From: Haliclona indistincta
Lineage: Eukaryota > Porifera > Demospongiae > Haplosclerida > Chalinidae
Assembly: GCA_964017065.1 (NCBI GenBank)
Contig: OZ024784.1
Location: 6,367,152-6,431,151, forward strand
Direction of reading: 5' to 3'
DNA: 64,000 bases
A model generated the notes under the pieces. It made no database searches. It saw nothing but the letters and a program-made list of their open reading frames with translations, and had not been told where the DNA came from. This document shows positions 50,755-64,000 of the stretch, piece by piece. Position numbers and translations under genes: made by a program. The stretch's first letter is position 1, and the number at the start of each line of letters is the position of its first letter.

Positions 50755-53623
50755 TCATGTTGGAGTGGGAACAACATAATGAAACACACTAGCTCCTACA
50801 CTATGCAAAGACGTTAATTCTGACTTAAGCTCTAAACTATAAGATAAAGAAGTTGTTGGAGAAACTGTTAAACTGAGTGAAGATGTGGACGGCAGGACAG
50901 CAATGGTAGTATAGTCATCATCAGTGTCATTAGCAGAGCACTCAGAGTAGTTCCCATTGATGACAGAAGGGTGGTACTGGCTGGATACTCCTGCTCCTAT
51001 CACAAGAGCTACTCCCAGCACAAACAAGCTCCCTCTACACAGCAACAGACCAACCTTGGTCCTAGGATATTGACAGCACACCAGTGCTGCTCTCTTCTTC
51101 ACTACTACTGCACTCTCCTCTACTAGGAATGCCTCATCTGCTGTAGAGAAATCCTCCTCTTCTTCCTCCACTCTGTCTTGTTCTAGTCAGATTGAGTGCA
51201 GTGTTATCACATTATGTTAGAGTTGTTGTCCCTCACCATCAGCAGTCTTATCCTCACTTAAAAGTCCTGTCTCCTTCATGGTCAGATCTTCAATGACAGT
51301 ACTACCAACAGACACTGTGTCTTGATTAATTTCTGTCTCATCAGCTGAGGTTGTCTTCACCTCTTTGGCCGCCTGAATGACATGCTAGAACATGGAGTGT
51401 TATTGTACCATATTACCTTGTCAGCTTCTTTTTGCCAATTTGTTAGTAGAAGTGTAACTCCAAAACACACAGCCTATAATAAAACAAAACATAACAATTA
51501 TTATGTGAATTAACACAAGAATTTAACCTGAATAAAGTTGGCAATATTTAATCCAATCCACATTCCCTTAACACCCAGGTCAGTGGCTAGAGCCAGTGAG
51601 ATACCGATTGGTAATCCAAACACATAGTAACTGAAGACATTAATACCAGCTCCCAGGAACTGACGTCCAGAACCTCTCAACACACCAGCTATCAGAAACT
51701 GAAATATAATATTCAAAGAATGCAGCTTTATAATGAATATAAATAACCTGGATTTGATCAGTAAGAACAGCAGGAGATATGATATGAATCATTGTTGGTA
51801 TCTCTTTGATTATTGCTCTATAAACAAGACCCACTATGACAGCAAGCTAGACTCAATAATACTTACTCATCAGTGGTGAACATTAATCCTATTACATTTC
51901 GTGTGGACTGAAGGAATATAACAGTCAGAATAGCATTGGATACTGAGTAAGGGTTGAGCATAATACAGCAAGCCACTCCTAGAATATCATACCAGCAAGA
52001 GCAACACCCACATACGCAGCTCTCTTTGCTCTCTGTGGTTGTCCTGCTCCGAGTTCATTCCCTACTCTTATTGTCACTGATATTGACAGCCCAACAGGAG
52101 CCTATGTTAGCAATATGCACTAAACTACAAGTCTTGATAATACTTACCATTGCAAGAATAGATATAATGGTGATAATTACAGAATTGATACCCAGTTGTG
52201 TTTCATCAATGGTACCCAGAACGAATGCGCTGACTTCAAAACTAACCCACTCCACACAGATCATCACCACGCCTGGCAGACCTAGTTTGAGAAACTGCCA
52301 CCACTCACGAAGACTCTCCCAACTCCATCCTAAGAGTTAGTATCAATACAATAGGACTGGTGCTATTAACAGTGACTACCGTCCCATGTCAGTTTATGTA
52401 GCTTCCTTGCCCATACATACATAATCAGGAAAAGTGGCTGACAGTAGTTAGAGATCACCATTGATAGAGCTGCTCCTCTGTAGAGGCACATTATTGTAAT
52501 ACAGTATAGGTTGATCTCTTACGGTATCCCAAGACCAGCACCAAATATCAAAATGGCGTGCAAAGCAGCATTGATGATGTTAGTAGCCACTCCAGTTAAA
52601 ATAAATGGCCATACAATGCTCTACATGAGTTCACACACTGTCTGCATGCAGTTACAATGTACTCGAGTACCTGAGCCTGTAAATACTTCTGCAACATTAT
52701 GTACAGGAACATTGGCTAAAGTAAGTAAGCATTTCATTATAATGACCGGCTACTATTGGTATTTTCACTTACTGGTAGACCCAGACAGTAGATCTGTACA
52801 TAAACACTTGTTAGCCTGGAATTATAGTAATTCAATACCAATAAATGCATAGTCAACTAACCTTGATACACATGGCTGCTGCTGTAGTAACAGTAGTAAG
52901 GACTCACTATTCAACCACACTACCCACACAAACAGACTCAACAAGAAAAGTATGACCACTCCTATTAATAAGAATGAGTTATTAGATACTAACATTCACA
53001 TTGCATACCTCGCTGAAATACATGACCAACACGTTTATAGTTTTTGTATCCATAGCTCTGTGTAAGAACAATACACATCAACAGATAGTCCCATTAGTTT
53101 ACCTGTGAGCACAGTGTATCAGCAGCTGAAGACAGTCCAATGCCCAAAGAGAATCCAGTCACATTGATAAACTAATGTTAAAATAATTATTAATTTCGCA
53201 AATTTAGACGTACACTTACAGATGTTGCCAGTGCTTAAAAAAACAAGTAAAGAAGAATAGAGGTAAATTACTACATATTCCCTCACCCCTAGTCTACTAC
53301 ATGACTACTACTAGTACACGAACCTGCACTGTCCAGCTCCAGTGATCTACCACTAATGTGTCCCACGAACAGAATGGATACAAACACTAACAGCTGCTGG
53401 AAGAACAACGTTAGAACCTAAACGAAGAAGTGAAATGGATATCAGCATGTGACGTCCATTTGTGGTTGTAGTACTCTTTGACTAGTCAGTGTCTCACCAC
53501 TGGTACGGCTAGTTTGATGAGTGTATAGACCTCTCTGAACACCCATCCTCGTAAAACGGTAGATGCACGTTGCTTAAGGATCAAAGAAAAGCGCTGCTTT
53601 TGTTCCGAGTCTTGTTCTTGCAT
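50755..53623 (-). CDS. MATE-family transporter, copy B (mosaic of C-like body and A-like tail)
   Basis: The start is MQEQDSEQKQRFSLILKQ (53623), as in C, with GWVFREVYTLIKLAVPV. The microexon is at 53220-53233. The TM7 exon (52332-52148) reads MICVEWVSFEVSAFV, with the glutamate present. The exon TIRVGNELGAGQPQRAKRAA is followed by a 50-nt intron (51943-51992). The TM10-like exon (51716 leftward) has AGVLRGSGRQFLGAGINVF. The linker of the last exon (EEEEEDFSTADEAFL) matches C, but the tail (YTTIAVLPSTSSLSLTVSP, ending FHYVVPTPT) is almost identical to A. The start lies 112 bp from the stop of A. No damage was seen in the exons read. Confidence 0.83.
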
Positions 53624-53735
53624 TTTACTATACTGTCATGTAAAATAATTATTAATCACCTTGCTTTGCCGCGCCTTTTTTGAATTGGCGGGAAATTTAA
53701 ATGGAAATAGGAATAATCTCATGCCAAAAACAAAA

Positions 53736-56690
53736 TCATGTTGGAGTGGGAACAACATAATGAAACACACTAGCTCCTACACTATGCAAAGACGTTAATT
53801 CTGACTTAAGCTCTAAACTATAAGATAAAGTAGTTGTTGGAGAAACTGTTAAACTGAGTGAAGATGTGGACGGCAGGACAGCAATGGTAGTATAGTCATC
53901 ATCAGTGTCATTAGCAGAGCACTCAGAGTAGTTCCCATTGATGACAGAAGGGTGGTACTGGCTGGATACTCCTGCTCCTATCACAAGAGCTGCTCCCAGC
54001 ACAAACAAGCTCCCTCTACACAGCAGCAGACCAACCTTGGTCCTAGGATACTGACAGCACACCAGTGCTGCTCTCTTCTTCACTACTACTGCACTCTCCT
54101 CTACTAGGAATGCCTCATCCTCTACGAGAGACATTTCCTCGATATACTCCAGTGAGTCAATGGATACTTTGTCTCTCTCATCTTCTATAATAGATAAGTT
54201 AACATACCATTTTACAAAGGCACTCACTCACCCTTCATAGATTCATCCTGGCTGAGCAGTACAGTTTCCCTCATCATCAACTGGTCACTAATATCATCAC
54301 TGCTGACTGAAGAAGCACTCTCCAACACAGCTTCCTTTTGATCTTCCTTTTCCTTTGACTGTTCAACTGCCTATGGAAAACAGCAGTAAATTTTGGAATT
54401 GGTAGAACATCAAAATCACAAGCACCTTTTTTGCTTGGTGCTCCCAGTTAGTTAGTAAAAGTACTATTCCAAAGCATATAGCCTGTACAATGTAATAAAC
54501 TTTCTTGACTCCGCCCATCTAAACTGTACCTGTATAAAGCTGGCAATATCCAGTCCAATCCACATTCCCACTGTACCCATATCAGCTGCCAGAGCCAGTG
54601 AGATACCGATTGGTAATCCAAACACATAGTAACTGAAGGCATTAATAGCAGCTCCCAGGAACTGACGTCCTTGACCTCTCAGCACACCAGCTATCAAAAA
54701 CTATTTTTTTGTGAAAATGAATTTATTTCTGGATACACAAAGTAATACTGACCTGAGTTTGATCAAAGAATACTGCAAATGAGACGATATGAATCATCAG
54801 TGGAATCTGATCAAGGATTTCTCTGTTTATTATTAATGACAGCTGGTGATTGTATGCCAATGTGGAGGCATTGCACTTACTGATCATTAGTAAATATAGT
54901 GCCTATTACAGTTCTAATTGATTGCAAGAAGATGATTGTCATCACAGCATTTCCCACTAAGGAGTAAAGGCACAAGAGTATGTGTAATATCTGCTATTAT
55001 GTATCTTAATTTTTAACAAACACATACTTGCCATGAATAATCCAATATATGCAGCTCTCTTTGCTCTCTGTGGCTGTCCTGCTCCGAGTTCATTCCCTAC
55101 TCTTATTGTCACTGATATTGACAGCCCAACAGGAGCCTATGTAAGTATTGCTCACAATGAACAATGTGATAGTCCGTTACCTACCATAGCAAGCATAGAA
55201 AGAATACTGATGGTCACAGCATTAATACCAAGCTGTTCTTGATCAATGGAACCCAACACAAATGCACTGATTTCATAGCTGATCCACTCCACGCAGATCA
55301 TTGCTATTCCCGGTAGACCAAGCTTAAGAAACTGCCACCAATCACGAAGACTCTCCCAACTCCAGCCTGGAGGTTATTAAATATGATAATTTTGAAGAGC
55401 TCGTGGTTCACTCACCATCCCAGGTCTGCTTGTGTAACTTCCTAGCCCATATATACAGAATCAGTAGTATCGGTAAGGAGTATAGTGAAATAACCATTGA
55501 TATAGCAGCACCACTGTACAGTGTGTGCAATACAATAACAGTGACAAGTACTGATAACACACTTACGGTACTCCTAGTCCTGCACCGAATATCAAAACGC
55601 CATGAAGAGCTGCATTGATAACATTAGCAGCTATTCCAATTAGAATGAACGGCCACACTAGACTCTGAAAAACAAATTAAAGCAATATGTTTCAAACAGA
55701 TAGATATCCTACCTGTGCTTGGAGATACTTCTGTAACATTATGTAGAGGAAGAGTGGCTGCATTAAAAGACGTCAAAATGAGTACTGTAATTTTAAAGAT
55801 GTACCGGTAAATGCAACTCACAGGCAATCCGAGACAGTAAATTTGAACATAAACACTTGTTAGTCTATTTGAAATTCAGGTCAACTATTGAAATGGTTGG
55901 ACAGTGAGTAATATTACCTTGCAACACAAGGTGGCTGTTGCAATAGTAGCAAGACTGACTCAGTGTTCAACCACAAGCACCAAGTGAACAGTACTAGTAG
56001 AAATAGAATCAGCACTCCTGCATATGTGATACCAATACATATCCATGTTCTCCACAAAAGCAAATCTGCTAACCTCGCTGAAATACATGACCAACACGTT
56101 TATAGTTCTTGGAACCATAGCTCTACATATTGTAGACATTGAAAACTTTCTTGGCGGTGTCAAAAGAAGCTCTTACCTGTGAGCACAATGTGTCAGCTGC
56201 AGTTGATAGCCCAATACCAATGGAGAAACCAGTAAGATTGATGTACTGTAATGGTTTGTAATACCATTGCATTAGAGGTCATTTAATAACTCACTGATGT
56301 GGCTAAAGCTGCAATAAAAACACATTCAGAGGTCAGAATTTACAATTTCACAAACACTTACCGGCACTGTCCAGCTCTAGAGAGCGCCCACTGATATGAC
56401 CAACATACAATGTTGACACAAATAGCAAAAGCTGCTGAAACACCAAAGTGAGTATCTGGAGAGGGAGGGGCAGTGGAAGCATTCTGTGGAGCTATTCTAC
56501 CTACCACTGGTACAGCTAGTTTGATGAGAGTATATGCCTCTCTAAGCACCCATCCTCGTAGGACGCCAGAAACCCGTTGCTTAAAGGTTATTACAGTGGT
56601 GTGGTCGCGGTCGAGTTGCTGCTGTTCTTCGTTGATCACGTCCTGCGCCACAGCAGGCAAACTCTGCTGCGAGACGTCACTTTCACCCAT
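53736..56690 (-). CDS. MATE-family transporter, copy A (first in the array)
   Basis: I chose the start MGESDVSQQSLPAVAQ (56690); the frame is open to 56750 (MFSILFKPRRRRK), which could add 20 residues. The first exon ends GWVLREAYTLIKLAVPV at 56505. Next come ILTLVFQQLLLFVSTLYVGH, the 14-nt microexon (56295-56308), INLTGFSIGIGLSTAADTL, SYGSKNYKRVGHVFQRG and PLFLYIMLQKYLQAQ. The TM7 exon has GIAMICVEWISYEISAFV, and the TM10-like exon AGVLRGQGRQFLGAAINAF (about 54695). The last exon (54227-53736) has its own linker (SIDSLEYIEEMSLVEDEAFL) and then the shared last-TM block and tail. This is the most divergent body in the array. Unlike B and C, it has an intron of about 75-90 nt rather than 50 nt after the RVGNE exon. 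Confidence 0.84.
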
Positions 56691-57091
56691 CCCGCTAAAA
56701 GTTGTGAAGTGTTTTCGTCGCCTCCTGGGTTTAAATAATATCGAAAACAAAGACTAAAGGTTTTATGTTTGCAACACAGCGTCTTCAGATGTTGCAATGA
56801 TCTACCGTGGTTTGATGGTGCAATCATAAATGGTGCAATAGTTGTCTCGTTCTGAGGGCGTGTCGCGGACAACGAGCCGATTTATTTTTAGTTACAATAG
56901 GTGGAAGATGTAATAGATTAATTTACAGAAACAGGCTATAATAATAATTACTGTACTCACTGAAACACACAACACACTATGCGTAAATCGTTAACATTTC
57001 GTATAACAAAGAATAAAGAAGCATAAAACCACTGGTATTGGGTGTGGTAGTATTAGAACTGGACACATCCACACTAAACACAGCAAAAGTG
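56691..57091. other. Spacer between RAB14 stop and MATE copy A
   Basis: About 400 bp hold the 5' region of the MATE array's first gene and the RAB14 3' end. A GTTGCAA-type motif recurs near 56770 and 56795 (TTTGCAACACAG, GATGTTGCAATGA). No coding exon or RNA gene was recognised. Confidence 0.4.
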
Positions 57092-58886
<1,795 letters not shown>

Positions 58887-59244
58887 GCTGGTTTTTGGAG
58901 ACTGTCACTCACACACAATAGCAGGTTGAACACGAGCTCTGCCGTGTGAGATGATAGGAGAAGGGAAGGGAGGGGAAGGGGAGGACTCCCGAGGGCTCTG
59001 GTGAACAGGGAATCAAAGTGTGACCCTGCGTTAACAACACGTGACAATCATAAACAGACAGCCACACCCATAGTTTACTCGCGTGATAATCATGTGACAA
59101 TATTTAGCCCCGCCTATCTACTTTAATTTACAGCAATAGCACCTTGTTCATGGCTGGCATTATGCTGTTTCCGTTGTAGACAGCAGGGCATCTCTCTGAT
59201 CGACTGTTTTTGTGCTCTTTTAATTTGCTCTCATTCTTCTCATC
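58887..59244. other. Divergent promoter region of RAB14 and EHBP1
   Basis: The RAB14 (minus) and EHBP1 (plus) start codons are 358 bp apart. Purine-rich runs (GGGAAGGGAGGGGAAGGGG near 58963) occur, and the plus strand carries a pyrimidine-rich run just before the EHBP1 ATG. No further element could be assigned. Confidence 0.45.
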
Positions 59245-62200
59245 ATGTCAGCGATTCGTAAGATTCGTCGTATAAACAAGAGGGCCTCAAAGTTTCAATA
59301 TTCAGCGACTTACCAGTCTGTAGTATTGGAGTGCCAGAACAGCAAATGGTATAGTCATCTGTCTCTTGTGTGTATGCATACCAATGAGCCTGTATATATT
59401 TGTTCATGTATAGTACTCAGCATCATGCACATGTCAACTGTTTTTTTCCTTCACCTTCTGCTCTTCCATGCAGGAAACCCAATGTAGTGTGTGTTGCTTG
59501 GCACAGGCGTGGACGTCGTATCCTGTCCAAGGTTTGTATTGGTTCTGTAGTTATTGACAATAGCCACTGAGAAATTGTGTCGTCTGTGCAAATGTTGAAC
59601 ACATCTATGATGACTAGCACATTATGTTACAGTACACATACTAGGTATTATAACTGGTTAATGAGGGCAAACATTTAAATACTTTCTATTAGAGAACATA
59701 CAACAATATTATTTGTTGTGCTAAAGTTCTCAAAATGTGTCGATGCGTTTTGTGCTTATGTTATCCTGCTGTAGAACTGGCCATGGCTCTCTTCTCATGA
59801 TAAGAACACTAAGGGCATGGTAGTGTGGCCTGAGCCAGAATGTGTGGAAGCAACTATTACTCTCTACAAGGTTAGTAGTAGCTAGTAGTGTCCAGTTATT
59901 GTGTACACACACACAAACAAGTATCAGTTGAGGCTCCATTGGAGATATACATGTGTACTAACAGGTGCATTTCTAATTGTAAACTGGTGGTCCCCACTCT
60001 GCAGGGACCTAATGACAAGTCATATGAAGACAAAGAATGGGATTTCTCTATTATTAATGTGAGCACATTGTGATCCATTCCCCTATGCATGAATCATGAT
60101 GATGCTGATAGTATGATTTCCATCTAATCCTCATTATCTCAGGTTGATGAGATGGGTCACAGGAAAGTTCTAGCCACTACGTCGGTCAACATGGCACGCT
60201 ATGCCTCAGCTCTGCCATTCGAATATGAGCTGAATCTGAAGCTACGACCAGTCTCAAGGAAGATCAAGAAGGTCATGCTTGAGCTCAACATGTCATCAGT
60301 ATTTCTCAAAGAAGGAAAAGCGACGTAAGATCATCATTATGCTATTATACCATGTAGGCATGTACATTTTGTTAGTACTATACACAGTAGTAGTGTAGAC
60401 TGTATTTGTTCATCTGTACTCAGTGATGATGATATGATCAGTCTGGCTAGTATGATGAGTATCTCGAACCTCTCCACCATTTGTAATCTTGAAGACGATG
60501 AAGAATACAATAGTATCTGGTCAGTCTGTTGTGATTAAAACTCAGTAAGTCACTATGCTACACATTATTCACAGGGACACTGGAAGGTCTATTTCACCCC
60601 AGCAAGTAAGCTAAGCATTAAGCTGTTCCTATTGTTGCATTGTTAATACCTTCTATACAGATGATGTCAACAGAGCAACTCATTGGTAATTAGCTGATGA
60701 CGCACCTTGTGTAGCGTACATCGTGTTATGTGTTGTTCTCTTCAGACTGGGCTCAAGAGATCACCAGCGGCTATTCTGGTGTGAAGATATCGAACATGAC
60801 CACTTCATGGAAGAATGGGTTGGCATTCTGTGCCATCATCCATCACTTTAGATCTGATCTACTGTAAGTAACCGCTTCATGTATGTACATGACAACAATT
60901 GGTATTGTCCTAGTGATTTCAATGACTTGTCCTCTCAAAGTATCAAAGAGAACAACAGATTAGTGAGTGTATTGTCTACTGTAATGTGATTATTGTTACC
61001 TCTCTTATAGGCATTTTTCCTGGCTGGGGAGCTCGGGATTGCTTGTTCTCTCACTCCAAACATGATGCTTCTTTCTGACATACCGGACAAACTAGCTGTG
61101 ACTTCGTTCATTTATCAGATGTACAACTACTTCACCAAAGCTGAGCGCTCTGCCATAACCCGTGACGAGAGCTTAGCAGGACAAGCTCAGAAAGAATCTG
61201 AATCTTTGACTTGCACTTCACCGTTTGATTTGTCACAGTTTGAGAAGTTTCGATTGTCTCCTGTTTCTCCCGACTCTACCACCACCCATCAATTTGCAAT
61301 GGAGAAGTATTCGAGGCACAGCAGAGAAGAGACTGTTCCAATTAAGACTGGGAGTGAGGATACTGTCCCAGTACCAACACCACCTATTCTCGAACCCCCT
61401 GCTGAGAGTGAATCTTATCAAACAGTTGTGGAAACATCAGAAAACTCATCAGAGAACCTTTCTGTGTTCAGTCACCACGAAAGCTTACCAGCTGTCACAA
61501 CTGTAGAGAATGGTTCATTATCTGTACCATCAACTGACCTTCCTAAACACAAAACAACTTCAGAAAATGATAGTCACCGGTCTCCGGTATCAGAACATAG
61601 GAATGTAGAGGTAGCAGAGCCGCCCCAGCATGAAGGGAGCAAGCAGCACACAGCTGCTCCACCACAGACCTACCAGTATGTTCCTGCAGCCTCTCCTCGC
61701 ACTAACAGAGGAGGGAAGAGCTCACCAAACAGTACTCCCGCTGAGAGCGAGGCAGACAAGCAGGTAAGAGACACTAGTAGTTACATACTATGTGTGATAT
61801 GATAGCCCTGTTTTATAGAGTGCTGATAGTCATGGGAATAATAATCACAGACCTTTGTCTGCTTCTTTGTCTGGTTCTTCGAAATCCTCACCAAACATTC
61901 ATGGAGATAAGGTGGTATGATTTGTTCATGTCAATTATAAATTATTTACACAATTTTTGCTATACAATACAGAAAAATATTTTAAAGCAACAGGCCCAAG
62001 CACTACTGAAAAATCATGGAATCAACTCAAATACTCTCAAACGTGATGGCAACATATCATCCTCAACCCTAAAGAGGCTTGAAACTCGTGGCGATGCTCC
62101 TATTCGCCGCAAGTCAGAAACTCACTTGACCTCTCCCAGTAGAGATCTTAAGAAGCTGGCTTTGTCAACGTCAGCACTGCATACCACACTCCCTTCTGTG

Positions 62201-63637
62201 TCAGCAAGTACCAACAACATCAACCAAACTGAGCCATTAGTCACAGAGCGAGGTGAGCAACAAGCAGAGCCAGATAAGCAACAAACTCAGCAACTAAAAG
62301 AGGATGACAAACGGGCAATTTCTAGGACTACTTCTGATTCAAGCGTGATGAAGAAACCAAGAGCTAATTCAGCAAGCTACCAAAGATTGGTACCCAAAGC
62401 TCCATCTAGTAATCCCTCTAGCAATCTCTTAGAAATAGCAAAAACGAAACCAAAAAAGAAAGGAACTAAAGGCACTAAACAAAAAAGTAAAGTGGCGGTA
62501 CAAGAAGTTGAGAAGGTGAAAGAAAAACAAGCAGAAGAGAAAGTAGAACACGATAAAGAGCAGGAATGTTCAGTGAAGCCTCCTAGACCTGATGGTGGAC
62601 TACTACCAGATAGTGTGACTGGCAGTGATGATAGACCACCAGCACCATCACAAGAGGTCAGTATCGGAATTGATAGCATAGTGTTTGATAATGATATTCA
62701 ACTCCAGAGTCCATCAACATGGACATATGCTAGTAAAGACCTTACTAAGGTTAGTACATGATTTAGACGTAATTTTGTGTATTATAATTTGTTCAATAAA
62801 TTATTATTATGTATGATTAACAGGAAATATTGAAGAGTGAGTCAGAGTATGTTCGCACTGAGCTAACGGCTCTGCAGCAGCAGCTTCATCAGCTTGAAGA
62901 GCGAGCTCGCTCCATTGAGATGGACATCAGAGATGCTATGGCTAAAGGCAAGAACATACCAACACTTTGCTGGCAATACTAACAGCATTACTTGTACTCA
63001 GATGACACCAGTCAGGAAGAACGTCTCATGCAGGAACACTTCAAGTTGCTCAATAAGAAGAATCGCATAGTTAAGAGGCAGATTGAACTGAATCTACTGT
63101 AAGCATTACACTATTGTGTAATAGTTCTGTTTACGTAACTATTGCAGAGAGAAACAAGAGGACTTGGAAAAGCGACAGTTCTTTATAAATCGTGAACTTC
63201 GCCCCCTTCTTCAAATTCCAGGTAATAGATTACTGTCAGTGTTGCGTTGTGTTCATACGGCTAACTGACTATAGAGGGCCAGAAAACTGGAACTGAAAAG
63301 ACTAGAGAGGAGCAGCTTCTTCAAGAGTTGTTAAAACTGATAGATGAGCGAGAGAGACTGGACAAGAGGTTGACCACTACCACTAGACAGTGAGTAATGA
63401 TGCACACACACGCACACTTCATAAACAGCCCATTTTTTGATTCGTGAGTCACTTGTAGTTTTAGCCTGGTTAAAGCGTGCTTCATATTCACTGTTGTGGT
63501 GTGTTGTCATGTTCTGCAGATCGGCTAGTCCAGCACCTGAAGATATTCCAGCAGCGTCTCCTCGCAGAACCTCTTCACCTCCTGCTTTAGGCATTAAGCA
63601 GCGATCAGGGACAGCTAGCGACTGTGTTATCTCATGA
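59245..63637 (+). CDS. EHBP1: EHBP1, C2-CH-bMERB Rab effector adaptor
   Basis: EHBP1 links Rab8-type GTPases and EHD proteins on recycling endosomes to actin. Exon 1 (59245-59348) reads [20 protein letters not shown]. The NT-C2 domain continues with [15 protein letters not shown] (59474-59531), [18 protein letters not shown] and [12 protein letters not shown], to VFLKEGKAT (about 60325), then [20 protein letters not shown] calponin-homology domain spans about 60745-61150 ([29 protein letters not shown]). A long Ser/Pro-rich linker (61150-62750) follows. The bMERB domain (62822-63390) has [33 protein letters not shown] and [15 protein letters not shown]. The last exon ends [14 protein letters not shown] is a good CaaX prenylation box and supports this stop. 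I saw no NPF motif in the exons read. Confidence 0.9.
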
Positions 63638-64000
63638 TTTGAAACCGCTAATCAATCTCAATCATTCTCCTCAAGCGTGGTTCTATTCCGACACTGTAAA
63701 TCACATTAATTTTTATGCTTGGTTTTAACAATTGTTTTCAATTTTACTGAACTATATGTACAGGTATGTAGCTAGTATTGGTAATAGTCCAGCCTGTGCA
63801 GCTGTGATGGACACTAATGCATACAAGCAACCCATTGAGAATGGTAGAGTGTTGAGCTGTCCAACAAAGGTGGATACTGTAGTGAGACAGCCGCACAGCC
63901 CAGTCACTAGTCCTGATAGCAAACTGAGAACAAGTTCATTATCATTGTCATTGTAGCCTTGGGCTGCTAGTACAACACCAATGATCCATGTACCACAGAC
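63638..64000. other. 3' flank of EHBP1 with an unexplained open stretch
   Basis: After TGTACAG (near 63763) a frame of about 64-70 codons stays open to 63956, with YVASIGNSPACAAVMD and QPHSPVTSPDSK. It could be an alternative EHBP1 3' exon that bypasses the CVIS end, or non-coding. No donor of good quality was found that joins it to the preceding exon in frame. Confidence 0.3.

Overview
This is animal nuclear DNA from an intron-rich, compact genome. Genes have many short exons, GT-AG introns often 40-150 bp long, and spacers as small as about 57 bp. The gene set (CNOT2, WDR24, an NWD-type NACHT/WD40 protein, a TRIM-NHL protein, RAPGEF1/C3G, REV1, SLC47/MATE transporters, RAB14, EHBP1) is metazoan. 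The density and intron sizes suggest an early-branching animal, most likely a demosponge, but no marker in the window proves the taxon. No tools were run: every exon model was read by eye from splice signals and resemblance to known families.

Layout, left to right. (1) 318-974, minus: first coding exons of a CNOT2-like gene that leaves the window. (2) 1989-8512, plus: WDR24, a GATOR2 subunit. One of its introns holds five intron-containing tRNA-Leu genes in a duplicated unit, plus foldback MITEs. (3) 8617-13736, plus: a 1594-residue DUF4062-NACHT-WD40 protein, convergent with (4) 13910-16099, minus: a single-exon TRIM/filamin/NHL protein with a defective RING. (5) 16567-27058, minus: RAPGEF1 (C3G), with four CRK-type proline motifs, REM and RasGEF domains, and a 3.6-kb first intron containing a tRNA-Val gene, a tRNA-like/SINE sequence and a minisatellite. 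(6) 27642-30440, minus: intronless REV1. (7) 30498-56690, minus: seven tandem MATE transporter genes (called G to A from left to right, so A is first in transcription order) and one relict. (8) 57092-58886, minus: RAB14. (9) 59245-63637, plus: EHBP1 (NT-C2, CH, bMERB, C-terminal CVIS).

The most unusual part is the MATE array. Neighbouring copies pair by sequence, but the pairing changes inside the last-transmembrane exon. B has a body like C and a tail like A; E has a body like D and a tail like F. The duplicated unit therefore runs from one last-TM block to the next, spanning tail, spacer and following gene body, rather than gene by gene. Every copy also keeps a 14-nt microexon. Copy C has lost the TM7 glutamate that corresponds to a residue essential in human MATE1. 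The array carries foldback elements, a decayed integrase gene and a broken copy.

Functional links between the single-copy genes are not evident. RAB14 and EHBP1 both act in endosomal membrane traffic, and the NACHT and TRIM genes resemble innate-sensor families, but these neighbourhoods may be chance.
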